Shown here in pieces: positions 54,883 to 64,000 of a stretch of 64,000 nucleotides of DNA (its first letter is position 1; every line of letters begins with the position of its first letter). Under the pieces are notes generated by a model. The model was not told where the DNA came from, did no database searches, and worked only from the letters and a program-made list of their open reading frames with translations. Position numbers and translations under genes: made by a program. Source of the DNA: Chrysoperla carnea (taxonomy: Eukaryota > Arthropoda > Insecta > Neuroptera > Chrysopidae); assembly GCF_905475395.1 (NCBI RefSeq), contig NC_058341.1:67959501-68023500 (forward strand), read 5' to 3'.

Positions 54883-57800
54883 TTAGGCCAATCCTAAATA
54901 TTCACAGCACAATTCATGCTTAGGTGCAGGTAAAGCTTTAGTGCAAATGTCAGCACACATTTCATCAGTTGATTGATACTTTAATATTATTTCTTTATTC
55001 TCAACCAATTCTCGAATAAAATGATATTTAACATCTATATGCTTTGTTCGACGCGAAAATTCTGGATTGGAAGCAATCCTTTGTGCACTTTGATTATCAT
55101 TATATATGATAACAGCTTGTCCTGGAATCATAATTTCTGATCCTTTCAGCAAATCAGATAAAAATGCTTTTACATAAATGCCTTCTTTAGCGGCTTCACA
55201 TATAGCCATATACTCACTGTGAGCTGAAGCTAAAGCAATACAAGATTGTTTCTTACTTTCCCACGAAAATAGACATTTACCCATTTTATATACGTAACCA
55301 GTATACGATTTTCTATCGCGTATATCATTTGCCCAATCGGCATCTGCGAAACCAATTAATTTAAAATCATCAGATTTTTCAAACACAAGTCCTTTGGTTT
55401 TTGTCCCTTTTAAATAACGCAGAATGCGTTTAGCAGCAATCCAATTTTCATGAGATGGATTTTGATTAAATTGACTAAGAAAATGAACAGAATAAGATAT
55501 ATCAGGTCGCGTACCTACACTTAAATACATAAGAGAACCAATCAATTGCTGATAAGGAACATCAGCATGCTGCTCTTCAAGTGTGAATTTCTTATTAATG
55601 TCCATAGGGGACTTTACAGGATTTGCATCTACCATATTAAATTTTTTGAGTAATTTATCAATGTAAACTGTCTGATTTATCTTGAGCTTACCATTATTTT
55701 TATCTCTTTCAAATTGCCAACCTAACAAATTTTGCACACTACCCAAATCTTTCATAACAAAATGTTTGTTTAATTCTGTTTTTACACTTTTTGCTTCTGA
55801 AGCATCATTATAGAATAATACAAAATCATCAACATAAAGAGCAATAATTGTGATTTTTTGTTTATTAATCTTTGTAAAAACACAAGGTTCCAAATTACAA
55901 GCTTTAAAACCTAATTTGAGTAATATTTCTTTCGCTTTAAAAAACCATAAACGAGAACTTTGTTTCAGGCCATAAATGCCCTTTTTTAATTTACAAACTT
56001 TATTTGTTAGATTACCTTTCAGACCTTCTGGTGGTTTCATATAAATTGTTTCAGATATACAACCATTTAAGAATGCTGTTTCCGCATCTAAGTGATCACA
56101 TTCAAGGTCTAACTGAACAGCAAGACTAAACAGAAGTCTTAAAGTACTAAATTTAACTACAGGTGAAAAGGTTTCGTTATAATCTACGCCATAAGTTTGC
56201 GTAAAACCTTTTGCAACTAAACGGGCACGGTATTTTGCAATATTACCATTAGAATCGCGTTTTATCTTAAAAACCCATTTACAATCTACAATCTTTTGAT
56301 TTGGAGGGCAATCAACCAGTTCCCATGTATCATTTTTATGCATACATTGAAGTTCACTTTCAATAGCATTACGCCATTGTTTAGCATGAATACCCTGTAG
56401 GGCTTCTTTGACAGTAACTGGTTCATTCTCCTCACCAATATGTACATGAAAATTAGTTTCGTAATCAAATAATTTAATTTTTCTGTCTCTAAGAGGATAC
56501 CTACGATCTTCATTTAATTCACAAACTGATTCATTTACACTATTTGATTCATCTGTGGTATTAGAAGTATTCTGTACACTAGTATCTTCTTGCTCAATTA
56601 TATCTTCCTCAACGTTATAATCTTCATCTTCTGTTTCTACGATGGCTTCCACGGAGTCATCAGTAATATACTCAGTTGTAGATTCATTTAACATTTGCGT
56701 TTCACTAACATCAGCGATGTTATCAACAACAGGCATTGACAGTTTAACAGTTGTTTCAGTCAAATCGGGAATAGGTGTTGTCGTTTCTTGATTGTTTATT
56801 CGTTCTAAAACTTCACTTTCACAAAACACTACATCCCTTGCAAGTTTTATTGCACCATTTGACGGATCATATAGTCGATAAGCTTTGCTAGTATCACTAT
56901 AACCGACAAATATATATTTATGTGCTTTCGGATCCAACTTTTTTCTTTTAGCATCAGGAATATGCGCATATGCATCAACTCCAAAAATCCTTAGATGAGA
57001 AATATCGACCTTTTTCTTATACCAAACCTCAAATGGAGTTGCATTTTTCAGTCTTTTTGTCGGAGCTCGATTTAGAAGGTAAACAGCCGTGTTCGCAGCT
57101 TCTGCCCAAAGGTTCATGTTTGCATTAGCGTGATGCAACATACAGCGAACTCGCTCAGTAATTTTTCGATTAATATTTTCGCTTACTCCATTTTGTTCCG
57201 GAACGTACGGAACGGATAGCTCATGTTTAATACCTTCATTTTTTAAATATTGTTCAAATTCAGCACTAATATATTCACCTCCGCCATCACTGCGAAGAAT
57301 TTTTATAGAACGTTCACATTCTTTTTCTACACGTGCTTTAAATTCTTTAAATTTTTCTGGAACTTCACATTTATTTCTTAGAAAATAAATAAAAATCATT
57401 CTGCTATGGTCATCACAGAATGTAACAAAATATCTATATTGACTTACAGATTCAACTTGAAACGGTCCACACACGTCAGAGTGAATTAAATCCAATTTAT
57501 TTGCGGCTAATTCTTTCTCTTTGTTAATTTTAAATGGAAGTTTATGTTGCTTACCCATTATACAAGATACACACTTCCGAGGATCATCAACAGTAGTTGG
57601 TGCAATTCCAGTCACCAAATCTTTCATTCTTTTCATATATTGTTGATTAAGATGTCCAAGTCTCAAGTGCCACAAACGGGTTTCATCAACTTTTGATATT
57701 AATCCATGATTTTCAAATATCAAGTTACTTTTCTTTATGATATTTTTAGTTTCATGTTTCAAAACATTTAACCGATAAATACCATCAAAAATATCAGCTG

Positions 57801-58938
57801 AAGCTATAACATTACCTTTTAAAGTAATTGTGTCGTACACTGAACATTTATTTTTATCAAAAACAACAGTGTAACCTTTTTCTGCCATGGCACTCACAGA
57901 TAATAAATTTGTTGAAAGTCCAGGTACACGAACTACATCTTTGATTTCATAATTTCCATTTGGTAATGATATGGGAGCATTCCCACTACCCAAACTTGTG
58001 AGTTTGTCACCATTTGCTACAGTTATGGTCATTCCATTATTTTTCTTGGTAAAGTTTGACAGTTTTACCTCTTCACAACACATGTGTCTACTAGCAGCTG
58101 AATCCACGTACCATTCATGCTGATTTGCAAGTACGTTAGTCGCCTTAAAAGCAGAAAATAAAACGTTACTTTTCTTTCGATTATTTTCCTTTTTGGATTC
58201 ATCTTGTTCCAATTTCAGCTTCGGACACTGTGGTCTTAAATGACCTGTATTTTTACAATGCCAGCAAGTGGGGTTTTTCTTTTCTTTGTCCTTTTTATGA
58301 ATGAATTTTTTCTTCTGATGAGATGCAAGGGCTGATTCCTCACGAATTATTTGTCGTTGTGAATTTGAATTCCAATCAGCATCTTGAAGTAGTTTGCTTT
58401 TAACAAAATCACTTGTGATTTCCACTTCCACATTTTCAAGAGCCATTACCATTGGACGATACATTTTTGGAAGTCCTTTCAATAAAATTACTCCTATAAA
58501 TTCGTCATCAACTGGTTTGCCTAAACTAGACAATTGCATTGAAATATCCATCACAGTGTTGATGTATTCATCCATTGTCGAATAATCAACTAATTTTACA
58601 GAAAATAGTTTTTGTAAAAGTATCAACCTTTTGTTCAACCCTTTATCTTCAAAAGCTTTGGATAAGGCCTGCCAGGCCTGTTTTGCTGTTGTACAATTCA
58701 TAACATATGGAAAACAACACTTATCAACCATCAAGTTGATTCTACATAAAGCTTTTTCGTCTCTACGTAATTTTGTAGACTCATCAGTTTTGTCCGATTC
58801 AGGGTAACCTTTCACTGAGTTCCATAAATTATCATGAAGTAGACTATTCTTCATTTGAAACTGCCAGTCCAGAAAGTTTGACCTACCCTTCAGTTTCTCA
58901 AACGATGGTAATGTAGAATTTCCAATTTCGTTTATCAT
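54883..58938 (-). CDS. Copia gag-pol polyprotein, 1351 aa
   Basis: ATG at 58938 (the frame is open a few codons further up) to TAA at 54883. Domains in order: copia-type Gag (residues ~10-200); CCHC zinc knuckle CWHCKNTGHLRPQC (~225); aspartic protease WYVDSAASRHM (~276), with Ala where DSG is usual; HHCC integrase N-domain RLGHLNQQYMKRM...CVSC (~425-465); integrase core with Asp in LIHSDVCGPF (~483), Asp in RSDGGGEY (~550) and Glu in NGVSEN (~584); reverse transcriptase from KWVFKIKR (~889) with YVDD (~1035); RNase H GFADADWAN (~1195) to TKALP near the end. The integrase-before-RT order is diagnostic of Ty1/copia. Length and motif completeness suggest a functional protein; there is no frameshift between gag and pol. 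Confidence 0.95.
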   Translation of the reverse strand: MINEIGNSTLPSFEKLKGRSNFLDWQFQMKNSLLHDNLWNSVKGYPESDKTDESTKLRRDEKALCRINLMVDKCCFPYVMNCTTAKQAWQALSKAFEDKGLNKRLILLQKLFSVKLVDYSTMDEYINTVMDISMQLSSLGKPVDDEFIGVILLKGLPKMYRPMVMALENVEVEITSDFVKSKLLQDADWNSNSQRQIIREESALASHQKKKFIHKKDKEKKNPTCWHCKNTGHLRPQCPKLKLEQDESKKENNRKKSNVLFSAFKATNVLANQHEWYVDSAASRHMCCEEVKLSNFTKKNNGMTITVANGDKLTSLGSGNAPISLPNGNYEIKDVVRVPGLSTNLLSVSAMAEKGYTVVFDKNKCSVYDTITLKGNVIASADIFDGIYRLNVLKHETKNIIKKSNLIFENHGLISKVDETRLWHLRLGHLNQQYMKRMKDLVTGIAPTTVDDPRKCVSCIMGKQHKLPFKINKEKELAANKLDLIHSDVCGPFQVESVSQYRYFVTFCDDHSRMIFIYFLRNKCEVPEKFKEFKARVEKECERSIKILRSDGGGEYISAEFEQYLKNEGIKHELSVPYVPEQNGVSENINRKITERVRCMLHHANANMNLWAEAANTAVYLLNRAPTKRLKNATPFEVWYKKKVDISHLRIFGVDAYAHIPDAKRKKLDPKAHKYIFVGYSDTSKAYRLYDPSNGAIKLARDVVFCESEVLERINNQETTTPIPDLTETTVKLSMPVVDNIADVSETQMLNESTTEYITDDSVEAIVETEDEDYNVEEDIIEQEDTSVQNTSNTTDESNSVNESVCELNEDRRYPLRDRKIKLFDYETNFHVHIGEENEPVTVKEALQGIHAKQWRNAIESELQCMHKNDTWELVDCPPNQKIVDCKWVFKIKRDSNGNIAKYRARLVAKGFTQTYGVDYNETFSPVVKFSTLRLLFSLAVQLDLECDHLDAETAFLNGCISETIYMKPPEGLKGNLTNKVCKLKKGIYGLKQSSRLWFFKAKEILLKLGFKACNLEPCVFTKINKQKITIIALYVDDFVLFYNDASEAKSVKTELNKHFVMKDLGSVQNLLGWQFERDKNNGKLKINQTVYIDKLLKKFNMVDANPVKSPMDINKKFTLEEQHADVPYQQLIGSLMYLSVGTRPDISYSVHFLSQFNQNPSHENWIAAKRILRYLKGTKTKGLVFEKSDDFKLIGFADADWANDIRDRKSYTGYVYKMGKCLFSWESKKQSCIALASAHSEYMAICEAAKEGIYVKAFLSDLLKGSEIMIPGQAVIIYNDNQSAQRIASNPEFSRRTKHIDVKYHFIRELVENKEIILKYQSTDEMCADICTKALPAPKHELCCEYLGLA

Positions 58939-59036
58939 GATCAATCCACGTGTTCACAATTTTTCAAACTTAAAGAAGTTTTTGGAAAAAACAATCACTC
59001 AACGTTTATATTTACGAAGACACTGGGATCTGGGAT

Positions 59037-59050
59037 CTGGGCCCATAACC
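59037..59050 (-). other. Primer-binding site of the copia element
   Basis: The plus strand reads CTGGGCCCATAACC, identical to the anticodon arm of initiator tRNA-Met. The element's minus-strand genome is therefore complementary to an internal tRNA-iMet region directly next to the 5' LTR. This half-tRNA priming arrangement is known for Drosophila copia. Confidence 0.88.
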
Positions 59051-59324
59051 TATTGGTTTTATAATCGGACACTAATAATTAATTTTATATTCAGTTTATT
59101 TAAATTAATTATTATAAAGAAAAATTACATCCATTACGCAAAAGTACATATTACAAAATCATACATACATTCTGTCATAAAGAACTACGTCTACTACTTT
59201 TCATTTATCAACTACTCATAGTAGCAAAACATCGTACTACAGTACTACAGTTCATAATATATGAACTAAGCAAAATATCGCTAAACATGATAACTGTGAT
59301 GTTACGATGTTAATAATTCCAACA
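59051..59324 (-). repeat. 5' LTR of the copia element
   Basis: 274 bp, same sequence as 54468-54741. It carries the promoter for the minus-strand transcript. A repeated gtactacagtactacag block lies within it. Confidence 0.95.
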
Positions 59325-59584
59325 GTTTTGACCGCCCGTAGTTCGAAAACTACTCGTTAAATATTTGATCAGACTATCTGAAGAACATTTTGGGGGCGGT
59401 TCGGTTTGAAAAAGTTTCACAGAAAGCCATTTTCCTATCAAGTGGAGAGCCATTAGATTTATACCTTGAAATCCAGGGACAGTCAATGAATCTTTATAAA
59501 AACTGTTCGACTGCTTTGTTTAAAGCTTACGCAAAGAAGTTAAAAACAAAAATATGTGCGATCTTGTACAGCGAATGGGAGCCA

Positions 59585-60539
59585 ATCCTTCTCGGGGGTG
59601 GAAAAGTTTATGCCGAAAATGGGTACGGGAATCGATATAGGAAAAAATTCTAAGCAAAATGTGTCATTGAAACATATTTCGAAAAGTCCATACTTTCCAA
59701 GTTATTGTCGATTGAAATTCAGAGTATTAAACGTCAAATAACTGAAAAATTTGGCTTTTTTTAAACCATGAAAATGAAAAAGTTTCAAATCATTTGCATA
59801 AAAATTGACAGAGTTATAATGAAAACAAAGCTTCTCAAACCGTTCTTTTTATATTTTAATCAGCACAAAAAATGATGAATTTTATTTAGGAACTGGCAAC
59901 ATGCTCAAAAAATTCTAGTGGTTTCGGATACTAATTTTTATCGAAAAATACAACAACAAAAAATGTCTTTATTGTTAAACAATTCGAAAAATAGTTAAGT
60001 TACAGAAAAAAAGTTCAGGGGAAAAATTTAGCTTTTTTTCAGCAAACTATGTTACCTTCTAAACTTTTTTTGTAACCTTATTTTTTTTCGAATTATATCA
60101 CGATAAAGACTAAAAATATTTTGTATTTTTCTAAAAAAAAATTTGCATTCAAATGGCAATATTTCAAAAAATATAAATCCGTAAAACCAGAACCATTTGA
60201 GCATGTTGCCATTACCTAAATAAAGTAAATTGGCAAGTCAAGCATCAATTTTAGTTCCCGTGGTAAATTCATTAGTGTTTGTGCTGAATAAAACATAAAA
60301 AGAAAGGTACGAGAAACTTTGTTTTCATTATAACTCCGTTAATTTTCGTGCAAATGACTTGACCCTTTTTTTATTTTCATGGTTTTTTAAAGTATTTTAA
60401 AAAGTGTACGATATGCTTTATTAAAAAAACTGCAAAATTCTCAGTTATTTGACTCCGAATTTCAATCGCCGATCGAAATACTCCGAATTTCAATCGCCAG
60501 TAACTCGGAATGTATTGACTTTTTTAAATATCTTTGAAT

Positions 60540-60575
<36 letters not shown>

Positions 60576-60640
60576 TATTCATCCTTCTATCGGTTTCTGT
60601 TGTCATTTTCAAAATAAATTTTTCCATCCCCGAGAAGAGG
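59585..60640. repeat. Foldback element FB-1, copy 2
   Basis: The left arm (cttctcgggggtggaaaa ... aagtccatactttccaagtt ... gtcgattgaaattc) and right arm (gaatttcaatcgccagtaac ... ttttccatccccgagaag) are reverse complements, and both match FB-1 copy 1. An inner pair around gagcatgttgcca / tggcaacatgctc flanks the centre. The right arm has a small extra duplication of ctccgaatttcaatcgcc and a T33 tract. Confidence 0.85.
60541..60573. repeat. T33 homopolymer
   Basis: An uninterrupted run of 33 T within the right arm of FB-1 copy 2. Copy 1 lacks it. Its exact length is probably uncertain in the assembly. Confidence 0.9.
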
Positions 60641-61191
60641 TGGCTTCCAACCCCTCCGCAAAGTCGCACAAAGTTTTGTATGAGCATGAAAATGAAAACA
60701 ATGTTTGATTTAAAGGCTCAAAATTTGTTTGTAGGTAGTCTTTTACTCAAAGAATATGTGGTTAAAATTTCAGCTTAGGTAACCGTGCAAATTTTTAAGA
60801 AAAAAGTCGTTAAAAATCGATATAAAATACATTGGCTCTTATGGAGGAATCTCAAAAAACGACATATTTTGGAAGTTTTTGATAATTTTCATTTGGAATG
60901 AATGAAAACAAATTTAAAAAAAACTTTTTAATAGAAAGTAAACATATTAGCAATGAATTAGAAAAGAAAAAAACTAAGTGTCACCGTCCATATAAGGGAT
61001 GTAAGAGCAGGGTAGATTAAGGGTTGAAATTATTTTTATCTTATTTTCAACTTTGATGATGAATTTTGTTATAACTTCATGAATGTAGACGAAAAATTAG
61101 AATAAAATTTTTCGATATGTGTCTTGGTTTTCGAAATATCGAAAGCTAAATAATTAAACAAAATTTTCAATTTTCGTTATTTTGAAAATTA

Positions 61192-61322
61192 AGCCAGAAA
61201 TCGAAAAATTTTATTCTTACTTTTCGTCTTATATCGTCAAGTAATAATATAAATTTATCATCAAAATTGAAAATATCTATTTTTAAATTTGTGCCCCCAC
61301 TACCATGCTCATACATCCTTAA
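61192..61322 (+). repeat. Dispersed repeat R-B, copy 2
   Basis: ccagaaatcgaaaaatttta, then cttatatcgtcaagtaata, then gtgcccccactaccatgctc, is collinear with 5090-5222. Confidence 0.75.
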
Positions 61323-61528
61323 GTAAGCTTTAAACAATGTAGTCGAACAGTTTTATAAAGATTCATTGATTGGTCCTGGATTCCGAAATTTTGAGATATA
61401 ACTTATTGTTTATTTAGTCGTGTGGGGTCCTTTCAATTGTTTTCGTCAAATTGATTGAGAGAAAATAGGCTATGGCAGTCGGACACAAAAGTGATCCAAT
61501 AAAATGATAAATTTTTGATAGAAAACTA

Positions 61529-61534
61529 TTTATT
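61529..61534 (-). terminator. Poly(A) signal of the TRMO-like gene
   Basis: The plus-strand TTTATT is AATAAA on the coding strand, about 52 nt past the stop codon. Confidence 0.65.
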
Positions 61535-61585
61535 TATAAAATGTAAGTACACATAAATTATAAGAATAAAATAAAATAAAATAAA

Positions 61586-61780
61586 TTATTCATTACTTAA
61601 TGCTTCTACATCACGAATTTGAAATACAGAAACTGAATGATTATTGTCATCAAATTTACACGATACATGTAATTCACAAATTCTAAATGTATAAAATTGA
61701 TTACTCCATCGTGTTCGTAAATATACTGAACGTGGGTCTTCTCTTAGCACATTGCAGATTACTGTTTTTGTCTGTTCCGC
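61586..61780 (-). CDS. TRMO: Last exon of a TRMO (TsaA/TrmO-type tRNA methyltransferase) homologue
   Basis: The acceptor attttacag|GCG (minus strand, 61780) opens 64 codons ending TAA at 61586. The sequence TVICNVLREDPRSVYLRTRW, then NQFYTFRICELHVSCKFDD, matches the C-terminal domain of TRMO/TrmO enzymes (pattern I--VL--DPRSVYRR....F.F.V...HV-C-F-D). These enzymes use SAM to N6-methylate t6A37 of tRNA-Thr; the catalytic TsaA beta-barrel is encoded by upstream exons beyond base 64000. The exon starts in phase 0. The preceding intron contains a ~1-kb TIR element at 61963. Family assignment is good; full gene structure is not visible. Confidence 0.82.
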   Translation of the reverse strand, partial: AEQTKTVICNVLREDPRSVYLRTRWSNQFYTFRICELHVSCKFDDNNHSVSVFQIRDVEALSNE

Positions 61781-61962
61781 CTGTAAAAATAAAGCAAAAT
61801 TGATCAATATAATTAATTCACCACGTTTAAACTGCTTTCTTGTTGATGCAAATCAATGAAATGGAAGTTCATGAAATTTACTTCCTATTTCTTACCATGA
61901 TACACGATTATATAAACTTTTACAAAAGTAGCTACACGAAACGATTTTTATTTTAAACTTAA

Positions 61963-63007
61963 TAGACCTTTTTCACATTCTTTGTTCTTTTTTTTAAATG
62001 AAAGTATTTGTCTTGATAAATGGGCTAATTTTTTTCCCCGATTTTTTTGGAGCCATATAACCGAGAAAACAGACAATCAAAATCATTCAAATTAAATTTG
62101 GCGAAAACGATCTGGAAACACACGAAGTTATACGAATGGCGCTGTGACGTCAGTTCGTCAGTTGAGTTTTATTAATTATCATAAATATATGAATTGCGAA
62201 TGAAATAAACCGACAATGACAGGTAAATCGATCCATATTGACGATGAAAAATCGCGCATAAAAATATATTGGGCGTATTTTGTGCCTCTGTGCTCAAATA
62301 CTACTTCAAAACAGCCAGAAAAACTTTATTTTTCCGTTTCCAATGGTTATGGCTATTAGAAAAAAGTGGTTTGATCGTGCTCATTTCATTATTATTGTTG
62401 CGAAGATCATTTTGTAGTAAATACAGTACGAATATTATCATTGTCATGATGAACATTTCTTTTACTATACATGATGAAATTTACCAAAATTCAACATGCT
62501 GCAAAAGTCTCTATAGCTCTCCCTCGAATACCTAACAATTTTTTCATGAAATTTTATTTATCACATTTTGTTTTCTAGAATGTTACGCTTTTTCTTATTA
62601 AAATTAGCACTCACAAAGTTGCTTTTTCTTAACGAACTTCGGGTGCATTGAACCTGTCATCTTGCACTAAAAACTCCCATACCATAAAAATAGTTATTTT
62701 TGGTGGCATTTTATTCTTCACTTTCAGAAATGATATAATATAGACAATAATCCTAAAAAGTTGATATTAACGATATATTAATACGACTGTTGACACTGTC
62801 ATTGCTTGTCGAATTGACGCCACAGATCACGTGTGCGGTGGAAACAAAAAAATCGTTTTAGATTATTTCAAATATTGTGACTTTTTTACAATTTTTTCAT
62901 AGTTTTTATTGTTAAAAATGCGTAATTTTCGAGTTACAGGCTCTGCTCGACCTATATTTTCTTAAAAAATTAACAAAAAGTATTTCTGTTTTCATGAAAA
63001 AGGTCTA
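61963..63007. mobile_element. TA-flanked TIR element (~1.04 kb) in the TRMO intron
   Basis: TA|gacctttttca ... tgaaaaaggtc|TA gives inverted ends with a TA duplication. The ends resemble family M1 (ggccttttca). The interior has no transposase ORF. The TA target suggests Tc1/mariner origin. Confidence 0.75.
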
Positions 63008-63464
63008 TTAGAACACAAAGATAAATTTAGTACTTCTTGGATTTTATTATTTTAGTCCAAGCTATAGACGATTTATAAGCTAAGTAATTATTGAAAAGCT
63101 TTAATTAGGTTTAATTTCTCCATTTTGCACCGATGTTCTGCTTGTAACGGGTGCGCCATCTTTTATGTCGGTATGTAAACATTGAATAACTTTGAAAAAA
63201 AGCAACCGATTTCAGTACATGAGGTATTTTTATTTGGATTAGTTTTAATGTAGGAAACTAAACCGAAAAATCAAACTAACCTAGGAAAAAACTTCGCGCC
63301 GGTAGTACATTTTTATAGGAGCTGGTGGAAAATATCTGCCTGAGTGTTCTCATCAAAATATACATGTGAACTTGTGCGTTTTCGATTTACTCCCATACGG
63401 TAGGACAGAAATTTCCTACTTTCGGATACCACATTCTCTTTATTAAACATTAAAAAAAAACTAC

Positions 63465-63800
63465 TGGATTTTATATTTTGGACGATTCTAAGCATTTTTG
63501 ATCCGTGGCATTTTTTACCTAATCTCAACGTTTTCGAGATATAAGCTTTTAAAAAAAAGTACGGGTTTTTGCCGAAAATTCGTTATTGACGAAACTTAAA
63601 TTTTTTTGTTGTGGTCAAAAATGTGATTTAAAAACAATATGATTTTACATTTTGGACTATTCTAAACACTTTTTAGCTCCTGGCATTTTTTTAACTAACC
63701 TCACCGTTTTCAAGATATAAGCAATTGAAAGAATAAAAATGCGGAAAATACAGATTGTCTTACGTGGTTTTGGTCAAAAGTTTGATTTTGAAATCATTTG
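63465..63800. repeat. Two tandem copies of a ~174-bp unit
   Basis: gattttatattttggacgat (63467) and gattttacattttggactat (63641) each continue through tggcatttttt.a, cctaatctcaacgttttcga / taacctcaccgttttcaaga and atataagc. Confidence 0.75.
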
Positions 63801-63839
63801 CCATTCTAAAGAGTTTTTAATAGACAACATAATAATAAT

Positions 63840-64000
63840 AATAGGGTTTAACCTCTGTTTCTCTGGCGTATACACCTATAACAGAGGCCACCCACATCAT
63901 TATTTGTAAATCTTTATTTATTAAATTACATCCATATATACAATTACATTTTACGATGTGGGTTTAATTGGTTACTTCATTACTTCATTCTTATCCAAGC
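63840..64000 (-). repeat. R-C retroposon fragment, copy 2 (reaches window end)
   Basis: Read on the minus strand, cccacatcg, tggatgtaatttaataaata, gtggcctctgttatag and ggttaaaccctattattatt match the insert at 3358-3538, including the (ATT)n tail. Confidence 0.65.

Larger units (their letters stand above)
54468..59324 (-). mobile_element. Ty1/copia LTR retrotransposon, apparently full length
   Basis: The 4857-bp element is in reverse orientation: LTRs 54468-54741 and 59051-59324, tRNA-iMet-type primer site, polypurine tract, and one long gag-pol frame. GTTTT is duplicated on both sides (54463-54467, 59325-59329). The LTRs are identical by eye and the frame is open, so the insertion is recent and may still be active. 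Confidence 0.95.
54213..59430. repeat. Palindromic repeat disrupted by the copia element
   Basis: The left arm 54213-54364 (tgtgaaactttttcaaacca ... gagctacgggcgctgaaag ... gtgtatgactaccg) is the reverse complement of 54426-54467 joined to 59330-59430 (cggtagtcatatactataac ... gaccgcccgtagttcgaaa ... gtttgaaaaagtttcacaga). The loop 54365-54425 is about 60 bp. Left of it, 54030-54200 is a second, diverged tandem unit of the arm. The copia element sits in the right arm. Confidence 0.85.

Noticed and set aside
56286-58585. Other ORFs overlapping the copia frame
   Set aside because: They are out-of-frame shadows of the gag-pol ORF.
60449-60778. 109-codon ORF containing a poly-Phe run
   Set aside because: Poly-Phe comes from the T33 homopolymer inside FB-1 copy 2.

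Overview
This window is arthropod, most likely insect, nuclear DNA. It is very AT-rich, has spliceosomal introns with GT..AG ends and AATAAA poly(A) signals, and carries typical insect mobile elements: Ty1/copia, hAT, Tc1/mariner, Helitrons, a tRNA-derived SINE and many palindromic foldback elements. I cannot assign the order from sequence alone.

Host genes are few. (1) Bases 1-12.8 kb (+) hold the 3' part of an Lbc-family RhoGEF gene (AKAP13/ARHGEF2/ARHGEF18 group; the expected insect ortholog is cysts/Dp114RhoGEF). I see six clear coding exons plus a 21-nt candidate microexon. The DH-PH exons lie before base 1. The exons encode the RAETFGGFD motif region, a coiled coil, low-complexity Ser/Pro-rich tails and a C terminus ending VIFF. 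(2) Bases 42.0-44.1 kb (+) hold a C2H2 zinc-finger gene with 16 canonical fingers, one degenerate finger and a duplicated acidic N-terminal module. A broken partial copy of its 3' end sits at 46.4-46.85 kb. (3) Bases 61.5-61.8 kb (-) hold the last exon of a TRMO (TsaA/TrmO-type tRNA methyltransferase) homologue; its other exons lie beyond the right edge.

The rest is mostly mobile DNA. There is an apparently intact copia element (54468-59324, eye-identical 274-bp LTRs, 5-bp target duplication, open 1351-aa polyprotein). It sits inside one arm of an older palindrome. An hAT element (51241-52403) has a perfect 8-bp target duplication inside a ~540-bp repeat and is itself broken by a Helitron-like insertion. 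Two short Helitrons have canonical A|TC...CTAG|T ends (31426-31916, 37682-38213). A 990-bp terminal-inverted-repeat element interrupts a non-LTR RNase H/zinc-knuckle ORF with a 4-bp target duplication. There are also Tc1/mariner remnants, a Helitron N-terminal ORF, and TA-flanked MITEs.

The most striking large-scale signal is the number of long palindromes: more than fifteen inverted-repeat elements of 75-1860 bp. A run of them fills the last intron of the RhoGEF gene (9.6-12.4 kb), where they would be transcribed as long hairpin RNA. Several share the terminus ACAGGGTG or close variants, which suggests one or a few related foldback families.
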